Below, one piece after another: positions 9,456 through 16,952 of a stretch of DNA of 64,000 nt (the first letter of the stretch is position 1; each line of letters begins with the position of its first letter). Both the position numbers and the translations under genes were made by a program. This stretch comes from CBDDFS01 sp965227255. Its GTDB lineage: Bacteria > Bacteroidota > Bacteroidia > Flavobacteriales_E > Vicingaceae. Where the stretch lies: positions 434,001 to 498,000 of the forward strand of contig CBDDFS010000002.1 of assembly GCA_965227255.1 (NCBI GenBank), written 5' to 3'. The notes under the pieces were generated by a model. The model was not told the origin of the DNA, did not search any database, and worked only from the letters and a program-made list of their open reading frames with translations.

Positions 9456-10202
9456 ATGCGAAAATTATTGCTTTACTTCGTCGGCGAAATGCTTATTGGT
9501 GAAGACTTTGAAAAGAATGAGTTCGATGCATTCGGACTTCACTTGATGGAACCAAATGCCATGTTGGGAGACGGCATCATTTTCATTCTATGTTTCATCT
9601 ACTTTTTCCGACTAAATAAATTGAACTTGAGCCAACCCTATCTTGTATACTGGAAATGGTTCTTTGCAATATTCGGGATCACCTACCTCTCTGGTGGCCT
9701 TGGGCATTTCTTTTTTCATTACTGGCAGGTAGCGGGTAAAATACCTGCCTGGTTTATGAGCCTGTTTGCAACATTTCTGGTGGAAAGAGCCATGGTAAGT
9801 GTCTATCCGAAGCCATCAATTCGAGCGCTTTTGAATAAAATGGCAAACCTGAAATTTGTAATCGCTCTGCTGGCTACTTCTCTAATGATTGTATTTATGG
9901 ACATCGAAAAAGACGTGTCGAAGGGAATGGTGGTGACTATGATTAATACAGCCATCGGACTTGGCTTTTCATTTTTGTTTTTAGCTAGTTTGTATATCAA
10001 AAGAATTCATCCGTCTTTCAGACTATTCCATTATGCTTTTGCTCTTTTGCTGATTGCAGCAATCGTTCAGATTTTCAAAGTCAATCCCGCACAGAATTTC
10101 GACAGAAATGACGTGGGCCATCTATTGATCATTGTGGTAATTTACCTATTCTATAAGCAGACAATAGAATTCACCAAGTCTAAAAATCGCATTTCTAACT
10201 AG
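9456..10202 (+). CDS. multi-pass membrane protein of unknown function
   Basis: 248 residues with about seven predicted membrane helices. A conserved-looking N-terminal phrase, FGLHLMEPNAMLGD before the first helix, resembles uncharacterised seven-helix proteins of Bacteroidota that start with an EP-x-x-x-L-x-D motif. His87/His91-type residues in GGLGHFFFHYW lie in the third helix and could bind a metal or cofactor. I chose ATG 9456; ATG 9489 is an alternative. No function can be assigned. It is followed by a TTGAC/GTCAA palindrome and a lipoprotein gene. Confidence 0.65.
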   Translation: MRKLLLYFVGEMLIGEDFEKNEFDAFGLHLMEPNAMLGDGIIFILCFIYFFRLNKLNLSQPYLVYWKWFFAIFGITYLSGGLGHFFFHYWQVAGKIPAWFMSLFATFLVERAMVSVYPKPSIRALLNKMANLKFVIALLATSLMIVFMDIEKDVSKGMVVTMINTAIGLGFSFLFLASLYIKRIHPSFRLFHYAFALLLIAAIVQIFKVNPAQNFDRNDVGHLLIIVVIYLFYKQTIEFTKSKNRISN

Positions 10203-10210
10203 GATTTTTT

Positions 10211-10226
10211 CTTGACAAAGGTCAAG
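10211..10226. promoter_or_regulatory. palindrome CTTGAC-N4-GTCAAG, Crp/Fnr-type operator candidate
   Basis: Perfect six-base arms CTTGAC and GTCAAG separated by AAAG. The layout TTGAC-N4-GTCAA is that of Crp/Fnr-family binding sites (FNR uses TTGAT-N4-ATCAA). It lies 49 bases before the lipoprotein gene at 10275. Confidence 0.4.
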
Positions 10227-10274
10227 TGAATTCATTTTGCGGCCATCTACTTTTGACCTATAAGATTTAGAGTC

Positions 10275-11051
10275 ATGAAAAAGTATTTAGCAGCAATTAT
10301 CGCAATCAGCTTCATTCTTTCTTCCTGTTCAATAGAAAAAAGAAGATATATGAATGGATATCATGTTGAATGGAATGTTTCTTTTCATAAGAACGGTCAA
10401 AAGCTTGAGCAAACCAAGGGGCCGGCTGTGGAAAGAGAAGCAAGCCTTAAGAAGGAGAAAGAAAAACTAAATCTAACGGCACAAAAGGATGTTGGCTTGA
10501 TCAATATTCTTGCCTATGAAATGGAGGAGCAGATCAAAGAGCACAGTGCAGAAGCATCTGTTCAAATGGAAGAAATAAGCGAAGTAGTCGGGGATGTGAA
10601 TGAATCAGTCGATGAGGCTGAAAAAGACATGCTTTTCAACCAAAACGATTTGGACCAATACCGATTTCATAGAAGGCAACAACATGTAAGGGGAAATTGG
10701 GCCGCCGGTTTTATCATTGTTGGTGTCTTTTTATTCCCTTTTCTGATTCCCGGTGGAATTTTTGGGATCCTATCAATCATTTCCTATTCGAAAATGAAAA
10801 AATATGAAAGTATTGTCACTCAAGACATGACTGAAGCTCAAAAAGCAGAATTCCTGGCTAACGAAAAATATTTGGTGAAGAAAAAGACTTATTTGACACC
10901 GGAACAGAATGAAGAACGAAAGAAGAAAAATTTACAGGCATTGAAGATCACCTTGTTTATTGCCTTCCTGATATTAATCCTGATTCTGGGCCAGTATTAT
11001 TTCGGAAGTTACCCTTTCCTATCCGGAGCCATTCCAGCTGCAGCTGCCTGA
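10275..11051 (+). CDS. lipoprotein with coiled coil and two membrane segments
   Basis: 258 residues. A lipoprotein signal ends at Cys18 (LSSC) and is followed at once by SIEKRRYMNGYHVEW. A charged helical region (about 45-130) likely forms a coiled coil. Two hydrophobic segments follow (about 144-170, GGIFGI-containing, and 225-245). The motif after the Cys, C(S/T)IxKRxxxxGYHVxW, is shared with the convergent gene at 11055-11774, so the two are paralogues. Similar short lipoproteins are common in Bacteroidota but their role is not known to me. The stop is four bases from the neighbour's stop. Confidence 0.65.
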   Translation: MKKYLAAIIAISFILSSCSIEKRRYMNGYHVEWNVSFHKNGQKLEQTKGPAVEREASLKKEKEKLNLTAQKDVGLINILAYEMEEQIKEHSAEASVQMEEISEVVGDVNESVDEAEKDMLFNQNDLDQYRFHRRQQHVRGNWAAGFIIVGVFLFPFLIPGGIFGILSIISYSKMKKYESIVTQDMTEAQKAEFLANEKYLVKKKTYLTPEQNEERKKKNLQALKITLFIAFLILILILGQYYFGSYPFLSGAIPAAAA

Positions 11052-11054
11052 GAT

Positions 11055-11774
11055 TTAAGCAAATAGAACAAGAAAGAAATAAATAAGTGCGGCGAAAAGG
11101 AATATGATCATGATGTATAGAAGAATTGAGATCAGAATGATGGCTGCAAGACTTGTATCCTTGGAACCGTTAGACCTATTTTCAGTAGACGGAGGTTCTG
11201 ATTCATTCCTGTCTTTCGAGTAATAATCAAAATCATCGTCCTGAGTATCTCTTCCCGAATTCCGATAACTATCGAGTTGTTTCTTTTTTCTTCTATAGAT
11301 GATCAAAGCGATAAGGAAAAAAATGACCATCGGAAAGAAAAATATAGTAAGTCCGATCGACACATATAAAATAATCTGCCAGTTCTGAACTTGTCTCTCG
11401 AGCTTCTCAATCATGAAATCATTTCGCTCAAAGCTTTCGCCGGCTGATAAGGACTTCTCTTTCTCTTCTTTTAACAAAGGGTCGGCAGTGACCTCTTTTT
11501 TTGTCGCTGTTTCGGGATTTTGATTTCTCTCAGTTTCAGCAGAAATAAGTTCCGACTGGTTTTTCTCCATGCTTTTTTCCGCTGACCCCTTCTCTATCTT
11601 CTCAACATAGTCGAAACCCTTTTCTTCACCTTCTTTTTGAATTTTATCAGGTTTGGATAACCACTGCACATGATAACCCGAAAGGTGTTTACGCTTCTGA
11701 ATGGTACATCCCGCTATGAGTGCAATGGACAAAAGAATTGTCAAAGGGGCATTATATCGACTGAGGCGTGCCAT
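11055..11774 (-). CDS. lipoprotein paralogue with GYHVQW motif and membrane segments
   Basis: 239 residues. The lipoprotein signal ends at Cys23 (LIAGC), followed by TIQKRKHLSGYHVQW, matching the neighbour at 10275-11051 in the first 15 mature residues. A charged helical linker (40-125), a hydrophobic segment (about 133-160), an acidic segment with FDYYSKDRNES and a C-terminal hydrophobic segment (about 212-239) follow. Domain order is the same as in the paralogue, but outside the N-terminal motif the sequences have diverged. Function unknown. Confidence 0.65.
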   Translation of the reverse strand: MARLSRYNAPLTILLSIALIAGCTIQKRKHLSGYHVQWLSKPDKIQKEGEEKGFDYVEKIEKGSAEKSMEKNQSELISAETERNQNPETATKKEVTADPLLKEEKEKSLSAGESFERNDFMIEKLERQVQNWQIILYVSIGLTIFFFPMVIFFLIALIIYRRKKKQLDSYRNSGRDTQDDDFDYYSKDRNESEPPSTENRSNGSKDTSLAAIILISILLYIMIIFLFAALIYFFLVLFA

Positions 11775-11845
11775 AAAGCAAGGTTTTGCTAAACTAAGGA
11801 TATTCGCCTACGTTGTTTAAAAAAGGGAAACGAGGAGCAGCAGGT

Positions 11846-11883
11846 TTCCGAATTCCGAATTCCAAATTCCAAACTCCGAATTC
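11846..11883. repeat. heptamer tandem array (TTCCRAA)5
   Basis: Five consecutive seven-base units: TTCCGAA twice, TTCCAAA twice, CTCCGAA once, then TTC. Read directly from the sequence. Confidence 0.85.
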
Positions 11884-11894
11884 TTGCCCCTCCG

Positions 11895-11924
11895 CTCTCA
11901 CTCTCACTCTGACTCTGACTCTGC
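11895..11924. repeat. hexamer tandem array (CTCTSA)5
   Basis: Units CTCTCA, CTCTCA, CTCTGA, CTCTGA, CTCTGC in a row. Read directly from the sequence. Confidence 0.85.
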
Positions 11925-11941
11925 AGCGGGAATCAGCTCGT

Positions 11942-11954
11942 CCCGCTTCGCGGG
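11942..11954. other. small GC hairpin CCCGC-TTC-GCGGG
   Basis: Perfect five-base-pair stem with a three-base loop, the first of four hairpins between here and 12089. No T-run follows, so it is not a terminator. Confidence 0.4.
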
Positions 11955-11989
11955 TCTCGCTAGTTCCCAAGGGGAATGGTTGAAAAAGA

Positions 11990-12020
11990 AAAAAGACCTC
12001 CCTGTGGGAAGGTTCTTTTT
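11990..12020. terminator. bidirectional terminator-like hairpin
   Basis: An A-run, GACCTCCC, a TGT loop, GGGAAGGTTC and a T-run. The stem has one bulge. The flanking A and T runs let it act on both strands. It resembles in layout the tRNA terminator 70 bases away. Confidence 0.5.
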
Positions 12021-12030
12021 ATTTGCGGCT

Positions 12031-12046
12031 GCTTGCGAAAGCAAGC
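12031..12046. other. GAAA-tetraloop hairpin GCTTGC-GAAA-GCAAGC
   Basis: Perfect six-base-pair stem capped by a GNRA tetraloop on the plus strand, lying between the two terminator-like hairpins. May be part of a small structured transcript or a remnant; no tRNA or known RNA family was recognised. Confidence 0.4.
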
Positions 12047-12066
12047 TTTCTTCCCAGCCATCAAAT

Positions 12067-12096
12067 AAAAAACCCCTCTGTCGAGGGGTCTTTTTT
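12067..12096 (-). terminator. bidirectional terminator of tRNA-Leu
   Basis: AAAAAA, ACCCCTC, loop TGTC, GAGGGGT, C, TTTTTT. A perfect seven-base stem with A/T runs on both sides, five bases beyond the tRNA 3' end. Confidence 0.75.
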
Positions 12097-12100
12097 CTTG

Positions 12101-12184
12101 TACCGAAGGTGGGAATCGAACCCACACGATGTTGCCATCACTGGATTTTGAATCCAGCGCGTCTACCAATTCCGCCACTTCGGC
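12101..12184 (-). tRNA. tRNA-Leu (anticodon CAA)
   Basis: 84 bases with a full class II cloverleaf. The acceptor stem is GCCGAAG paired with CTTCGGT (one G-U pair at the end). The anticodon stem CTGGA/TCCAG encloses loop TTCAAAA, giving anticodon CAA, which reads UUG. A long variable arm (GATGGCAACATCGT region) identifies leucine or serine type, and the T arm contains GGTTCGATTCC. CCA is not encoded. It is transcribed away from prs and followed by a strong terminator. A second copy of its first 10 bases plus leader lies at 12343-12358. Confidence 0.95.
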
Positions 12185-12518
12185 ATGGTACAATTTTCAA
12201 TATATCACAGTCCTTTTTTGCATCTTGTTGCAGCGCTGGACCAGCGCGACCGCCTCTTTGTCTTGCCAAAGATTCGGTTAAACCTGTCTTTCTTCTTCGG
12301 TCAAGACTGCCTGCCCGGCTAAGTCTGTTAAGACGGAGACGGGCCACTTCGGCATGGTAAATTGTCAAGTTGTTAATTGGGGAATTGGTTAATTGAATTT
12401 AACCACTTAACAACTTATCAAATTGATAATTAATCAAAAAACGGTTTGCGAAATTATTCAATCTTTCCAACCTATTGAGAAGAAACATCAAAAAATTTGA
12501 ATTCTTACCCACTTAATG
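12185..12518. other. gene-free region between tRNA-Leu and prs promoter
   Basis: About 330 bases without a credible gene. The part near the tRNA (12220-12345) is GC-richer than its surroundings and includes CAGCGCTGG and CCAGCGCG words. It ends with a repeat of the tRNA 5' end. From 12365 to 12440 it becomes AT-rich with repeated GTTAATT-type words (AGTTGTTAATT...GGTTAATTGA), resembling the spacer at 53561-53600. Confidence 0.5.
12343..12358. repeat. partial duplicate of tRNA-Leu 5' end
   Basis: The 16-base word GCCACTTCGGCATGGT occurs here and at 12174-12189, 169 bases apart in direct orientation. The first ten or eleven bases are the tRNA 5' part (on the minus strand), the rest its leader; the similarity continues imperfectly for about ten more bases on the leader side. 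The rest of the tRNA is absent here. Confidence 0.7.
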
Positions 12519-12550
12519 TTTGTCTTACAACCTATTAATAATTAAATTTG
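12519..12550 (+). promoter_or_regulatory. prs: predicted prs promoter
   Basis: TTTG (12519-12522), 20 bases, TAAATTTG (12543-12550): an exact match to the Bacteroidota TTTG-N19to21-TAnnTTTG pattern. The predicted transcription start near 12556 gives a leader of about 16 bases to the TTG start. Confidence 0.6.
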
Positions 12551-12571
12551 CCCGCTTTTTAAGTAGGACCA

Positions 12572-13504
12572 TTGGGATCAAACGTAAAAATATTTGCCGG
12601 CACGGCTTCACAATCATTAGCTGAAAACATTGCTTCATGTTATGGCGTGTCTTTGGGTGAAGTTGCCATGAACAGATTCAGTGACGGCGAGTTCCAACCC
12701 TCTTTCGAAGAGACGGTCAGGGGGTCTGATATTTTTATCGTGCAAAGCACCTTCCCGCCGGTTGAACATCTTTTCGAATTACTTCTGATGGTTGATGCTG
12801 CCAAAAGAGCTTCTGCAAACAGCATTGTTGCAGTGATGCCATACTTTGGTTTTGCCCGTCAGGACAGAAAAGACAAACCCAGAGTATCTATCGGTTCTAA
12901 ACTTGTTGCCAACTTGCTTTCTGCCGCTGGTGTGAATCGAATCATGACAATGGATCTTCACGCCGATCAAATTCAGGGATTCTTTGAATTTCCGGTTGAT
13001 CACCTTTATGCGTCTTCTATCTTCATTCCGTACATCCAACAATTGGGATTAGATAATGTGGTGATGGCTGCTCCTGATACAGGAGGAACTAAAAGAGCCA
13101 ATGCCTACGCAAAGTATTTCGACGCCGAGATGGCCATTTGCTATAAGCAAAGAAAAAGAGCTAATGAAATTCAGAACATGACCGTAATTGGTGATGTAAA
13201 GGATAAAAACGTAATTCTTCTTGATGACATGATTGACACAGGAGGAACACTCGCCATGGCAGCCAACCTCATGAAGGAGCAAGGCGCCAAAAGTGTTCGT
13301 GCCATGTGTACACATCCGATCTTGTCAGGCGGGGCTTACGAAAAAATTGAAAACTCTGCCTTGGAAGAGTTGGTTGTAACCGACACTATTCCGTTAAAGC
13401 AGGAATCACCAAAAATCAGGGTACTGACGGTTGCTGATCTTTTTGCCAAAGTGATTGAAAAGATCGAAAGTCACGAGTCAATCAGCCCAAGTTTTATCAT
13501 ATAA
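12572..13504 (+). CDS. prs: ribose-phosphate pyrophosphokinase
   Basis: 310 residues, the standard length. It makes PRPP from ribose 5-phosphate and ATP for nucleotide, His and Trp synthesis. The N-terminus NVKIFAGTASQSLAENIA, the ATP/Mg region FGFARQDRKDKPR (about 95-107), MDLHADQIQGFF (about 128-139), and the PRPP loop VILLDDMIDTGGTL (about 214-227) are all intact. The start is a TTG at 12572, chosen because the family begins only a few residues before VKIF and a TAGGA ribosome site precedes it; no ATG is available. It heads an operon with rplY and pth (17- and 12-base gaps). Confidence 0.95.
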   Translation: MGSNVKIFAGTASQSLAENIASCYGVSLGEVAMNRFSDGEFQPSFEETVRGSDIFIVQSTFPPVEHLFELLLMVDAAKRASANSIVAVMPYFGFARQDRKDKPRVSIGSKLVANLLSAAGVNRIMTMDLHADQIQGFFEFPVDHLYASSIFIPYIQQLGLDNVVMAAPDTGGTKRANAYAKYFDAEMAICYKQRKRANEIQNMTVIGDVKDKNVILLDDMIDTGGTLAMAANLMKEQGAKSVRAMCTHPILSGGAYEKIENSALEELVVTDTIPLKQESPKIRVLTVADLFAKVIEKIESHESISPSFII

Positions 13505-13521
13505 TACACAATCATTAATCA

Positions 13522-14214
13522 ATGAAAACTGCAGAATTAAAAGCAACTGTTAGAAAGGATACTGGCGAAAAAGGTGCCAAAGCCTTAAGAGGAGATAATA
13601 AGATCCCAGCCGTATTGTACGGAGAAAGCGGTGTTCAGCACCTGGAGGTCGACTACAACAGTATGGCCAAATTGATCCATACACCTGATTTGTATTTGAT
13701 CAACCTTGATGTTGATGGAAAAGAAATAAGAGTTATTGTACAGGACAAGCAATTTCATCCGATCACAGACAGAATTCTTCATGTCGATTTTCTTGAAGCA
13801 GCGGTTGGAAGATCTGCCAAATTGGACATTCCAGTAAAGATCACAGGAAACTCTGTGGGAGTTCTTGCTGGTGGTATGCTCGTTGTTAAAATGAGACACC
13901 TTAAGATTAAAGGAGTTCCGGCTGAACTTCCTGAGAGCATCGAAGTTGATATTACTGATCTGAATATTGGTAAATCAATCAAGGTTAAAGACCTTTCAGG
14001 TTTTGATTTCCTTGATCCTGAGAATTCAGTAATCGTAAGGGTTAAAACAGCCAGAAATCTTGAAGCTCTTATCACTGAAACTGATGAGGACGAAGAAGGA
14101 GTTGAAGGAGAAGAAGGAGCTGAAGGTGCTGAAGGCGCTGCTGAAGGAGATGCTCCTAAAGCTGAAGGAGGAGAAGCAGAAGCTGCTCCAGCTGAAGAAA
14201 AAGCAGCCGAGTAA
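13522..14214 (+). CDS. rplY: 50S ribosomal protein L25/Ctc
   Basis: 230 residues. The N-terminal 5S rRNA-binding L25 domain (about 1-92) and the beta C-terminal TL5/Ctc domain (about 95-185; PVKITGNSVGVLAGGML, LPESIEVDITDLNIGKSIKVKDL) are followed by a 45-residue Glu/Ala/Gly tail. Long acidic tails are frequent on Ctc proteins in Bacteroidota. It binds 5S rRNA in the large subunit. It sits between prs and pth, the same order as in many bacteria. A 211-residue antisense frame over its 3' end is a composition artefact. Confidence 0.95.
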   Translation: MKTAELKATVRKDTGEKGAKALRGDNKIPAVLYGESGVQHLEVDYNSMAKLIHTPDLYLINLDVDGKEIRVIVQDKQFHPITDRILHVDFLEAAVGRSAKLDIPVKITGNSVGVLAGGMLVVKMRHLKIKGVPAELPESIEVDITDLNIGKSIKVKDLSGFDFLDPENSVIVRVKTARNLEALITETDEDEEGVEGEEGAEGAEGAAEGDAPKAEGGEAEAAPAEEKAAE

Positions 14215-14226
14215 TTTCTCATTCCA

Positions 14227-14790
14227 ATGAAGTACCTCATTGCCGGCCTGGGCAACATAGGGAAGGAATACGAGCATACAAGGCATAATATAGGATTTGA
14301 AATACTGGATTTCCTTGCGGGGGAATCCGGTATTTTTTTTAGTCCTGGTCGATACGGTGACATTGCCGAGATGAAACATCGAGGTCGACAGCTCATTCTT
14401 CTGAAACCTTCCACCTATATGAATCTTTCCGGTAAGGCTGTCAGCTATTGGATGAAACAGGAGAAGATACCATTGGAAAGACTGCTAGTTCTCACCGACG
14501 ACCTCGCCCTTCCTTTTGGAAAGATCAGAATGAGATCAAAAGGTAGCGATGGTGGCCACAACGGTCTGAAGAACATCAATGAAGTTTTGGGTAATACAAA
14601 CTACGCTCGTTTGCGATTCGGAATAGGAGATGATTTCCATAAAGGTCACCAGGTGAATTATGTGCTTGATAAATGGAGCGATGAAGAATCCAAAGCACTT
14701 GAAGATCGTCTGAAGATATGTTCTGACGCAATTAAATCATTCGCTTTTCAAGGAGCCGACAGAACCATGTCGGCCTTCAACAACAAATAA
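14227..14790 (+). CDS. pth: peptidyl-tRNA hydrolase
   Basis: 187 residues, normal length. It releases peptides from peptidyl-tRNA that has dropped off ribosomes. Asn10 (GLGNIG), catalytic His20 (HTRHNIGF), the TDDLALPFG segment near 93-101 and GGHNGLKN (about 111-118) are the family signatures. It is the last gene of the prs operon, and its stop touches the stop of glycyl-tRNA synthetase on the other strand. Confidence 0.95.
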   Translation: MKYLIAGLGNIGKEYEHTRHNIGFEILDFLAGESGIFFSPGRYGDIAEMKHRGRQLILLKPSTYMNLSGKAVSYWMKQEKIPLERLLVLTDDLALPFGKIRMRSKGSDGGHNGLKNINEVLGNTNYARLRFGIGDDFHKGHQVNYVLDKWSDEESKALEDRLKICSDAIKSFAFQGADRTMSAFNNK

Positions 14791-16308
14791 TCAGTCGAGT
14801 TTTTCGTCAAGTTTAGCGCGGATCTCCGCAATTGGAATTCGGATCTGCTCCATGCTGTCCCTGTCCCTCAAGGTAACAGTATGATCTTCTTTCGACTGAT
14901 GATCAACAGTGATAGAGAAAGGAGTTCCAATGGCGTCCTGTCTGCGATACCTTTTGCCAATTGAGTCTTTCTCGTCGTATTGGCAATTGTACCTCATGCT
15001 GAGGTCTCCCAGGATCTCCCTTGCAATTTCCGGAAGACCATCCTTTTTTACCAATGGCATCACAGCTGCTTTAACAGGAGCTAGCTTGGCCGGGATTTTT
15101 AGCACCGTCCTTTCACTGCCGTCTTCAAGTTTTTCATGTTGATATGCATTGGTCATGATGGCAAGGAACATTCTGTCAAGTCCGATAGATGTCTCTACCA
15201 CATAAGGAACATAGCTCTCATTTGTCTCAGGGTCGAAGTACTGAAGTTTCTTTCCTGAGAACTCCTCATGTTGACTTAAATCGAAGTCAGTTCTTGAATG
15301 AATTCCCTCCAGTTCTTTATATCCCATTGGGAAGTCAAACTCAATGTCGCAGGCCGCATTGGCATAGTGGGCCAGTTTAATATGATCATGGAATTGAGTG
15401 CAGTTTTCATTGAGGCCAAGTGACTTATGCCAATTGATTCGCTCCTCCTTCCAATACTCGTACCATTTCATTTCTTCTCCCGGACGAACAAAAAATTGCA
15501 TTTCCATCTGCTCGAATTCCCTCATTCGGAAGATGAACTGACGCGCCACAATCTCATTTCTGAAGGCCTTTCCAACCTGGGCAATTCCAAATGGAATTTT
15601 CATTCTGGCCGATTTCTGAACGTTCAGGAAATTGACAAATATTCCTTGAGCTGTTTCAGGTCTAAGGTAGATCTTCGTAGCACCATCGGCCGTTGAACCA
15701 AGGTCGGTTCCGAACATGAGATTGAACTGGCGAACTTCTGTCCAGTTCTTTGAACCCGAAACCGGATCGGCAATTTCACAGTCGATAATAAGCTGTCGCA
15801 CTGCTTCCAGATCACCTTCGTCCATGGCCACTTTGAATCGTGTCTCCGCCTGAGTGATCTTTTCCCGATTTGCAAGGACTCTTGGATTGGTGGCAAGAAA
15901 CTGTTCCTTATCGAAACTGTCTCCAAATCTTTTTTCGGCCTTTCCAACTTCTTTATTGATCTTGGCCTGGATCTTTTGAATATATTCTTCGATCAGTACA
16001 TCAGCCCGGTATCTTTTCTTCGAGTCTTTGTTGTCGATGAGTGGGTCATTGAATGCATCAACATGACCACTGGCCTTCCAGATTGTGGGATGCATAAAGA
16101 TTGCAGAATCAATGCCCACAATATTTTCATGCATCTGAACCATTGATTTCCACCAATAACTTTTGATGTTGTTTTTTAGCTCTACACCATAAGGACCATA
16201 ATCGTAAACTGCCCCAAGTCCGTCGTAAATTTCACTCGATTGAAATATGTAGCCGTACTCCTTTGAGTGGGCAATGATGTGTTTTAAAAGGTCCTCTTTT
16301 TTCAGCAT
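14791..16308 (-). CDS. glyS: glycine--tRNA ligase, single-chain class II type
   Basis: 505 residues. It charges tRNA-Gly in the cytoplasm. The N-terminus (IFQSSEIYDGLGAVYDYGPYGVELKNN, given here only as the conserved YDYGPYG core near 32-38) and motif 2/3 segments (FRNEIVARQFIFRMREFEQME region near 250-270, ETSIGLDRMFLA near 368) identify the homodimeric alpha2 type rather than the GlyQ/GlyS tetramer. An insertion of about 80 residues (95-180) precedes the core, as in other Bacteroidota. The predicted promoter abuts the start codon. Convergent with pth with no gap. Confidence 0.95.
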   Translation of the reverse strand: MLKKEDLLKHIIAHSKEYGYIFQSSEIYDGLGAVYDYGPYGVELKNNIKSYWWKSMVQMHENIVGIDSAIFMHPTIWKASGHVDAFNDPLIDNKDSKKRYRADVLIEEYIQKIQAKINKEVGKAEKRFGDSFDKEQFLATNPRVLANREKITQAETRFKVAMDEGDLEAVRQLIIDCEIADPVSGSKNWTEVRQFNLMFGTDLGSTADGATKIYLRPETAQGIFVNFLNVQKSARMKIPFGIAQVGKAFRNEIVARQFIFRMREFEQMEMQFFVRPGEEMKWYEYWKEERINWHKSLGLNENCTQFHDHIKLAHYANAACDIEFDFPMGYKELEGIHSRTDFDLSQHEEFSGKKLQYFDPETNESYVPYVVETSIGLDRMFLAIMTNAYQHEKLEDGSERTVLKIPAKLAPVKAAVMPLVKKDGLPEIAREILGDLSMRYNCQYDEKDSIGKRYRRQDAIGTPFSITVDHQSKEDHTVTLRDRDSMEQIRIPIAEIRAKLDEKLD

Positions 16309-16312
16309 GGCG

Positions 16313-16343
16313 CAAAAGTAATTTTAAAAGCTTCATACAGCAA
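16313..16343 (-). promoter_or_regulatory. glyS: predicted glycyl-tRNA synthetase promoter
   Basis: On the minus strand, TTG (16341-16343), 20 bases, TACTTTTG (16313-16320). The expected transcription start falls at or within a base or two of the ATG at 16308, implying a leaderless or nearly leaderless mRNA. Confidence 0.5.
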
Positions 16344-16373
16344 GGTGGACGGGCAATTTCTTAGATTTACGTT

Positions 16374-16952
16374 GTGATTGAGATAGATAAAACCCTGGTA
16401 TCGGAAGTTCTTTTTGAAAGACAATTTCTATGTGACCTAGAGGCATGCAAAGGAGCCTGTTGTATCCAGGGAGATGCCGGCGCACCGCTCACAGAAAAGG
16501 AAGCCAAATACCTCAAGAAGAATTTTAAAAAGATCTCACCTTACTTGAGAAAAGAAGGGATTGAAGCCATAGAGAAATCTGGCACGAGTGTGGTAGATAG
16601 AGAAGGTGATCAGGTAACTACTCTAGTTGATGATGCAGAATGTGCGTACGTGATTTTTGACGACAAGGGCATTGCGAAATGCGGAATTGAAGCGGCCTGG
16701 GAAGATAAGGCCATCGATTTCCAGAAGCCAATAAGTTGTCATTTATACCCCATCAGAATAACGAAGGTTGGCTCAATGGAAGCATTGAATTATTCCAAGT
16801 GGGATATTTGTGATCCGGCTTGTAAATTGGGAGAAGCAAAGGGTTTGAAGGTCTACCGTTTTCTCAAAAACGCTCTGATTCGAAAGTATGGCGAAGAGTA
16901 TTTTTCCGTACTTGAAGAAGTTGATACTGCCCTCGATAAAATAAAAAAATAA
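16374..16952 (+). CDS. DUF3109 family cysteine-rich protein
   Basis: 192 residues from a GTG start. The family begins M-I-x-I, which this start gives. Conserved cysteines occur in CDLEACKGACC near the N-terminus and later in AECAYVIF, KCGIE, SCHLYPI and ICDPACKLG, suggesting an iron-sulfur or zinc site. DUF3109 proteins are widespread in Bacteroidota and lack a known function, though the pattern resembles the YkgJ-type Cys-cluster family. A TAGATTTA box ends five bases before the start, and the gene is divergent from glycyl-tRNA synthetase across 65 bases. Confidence 0.85.
   Translation: MIEIDKTLVSEVLFERQFLCDLEACKGACCIQGDAGAPLTEKEAKYLKKNFKKISPYLRKEGIEAIEKSGTSVVDREGDQVTTLVDDAECAYVIFDDKGIAKCGIEAAWEDKAIDFQKPISCHLYPIRITKVGSMEALNYSKWDICDPACKLGEAKGLKVYRFLKNALIRKYGEEYFSVLEEVDTALDKIKK

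Larger units (their letters stand above)
11775..11941. other. intergenic region with simple repeats
   Basis: No plausible gene. It holds a heptamer array (11846-11883) and a hexamer array (11895-11924), listed separately, and the start of a hairpin-rich block that continues to the tRNA terminator. Long open frames crossing here and the tRNA are low-complexity or antisense to the tRNA. Confidence 0.55.

Noticed and set aside
11884..12368. Open frames of 73-158 codons on both strands across the tRNA-Leu region
   Set aside because: They run through the tRNA, both terminators and simple repeats, have no signal of a protein family, and are low-complexity artefacts.
13779..14414. 211-codon antisense frame over rplY and pth, rich in Ser, Ala and Pro
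   Set aside because: It is the complement of the Glu/Ala/Gly tail of L25; the sense genes are certain.
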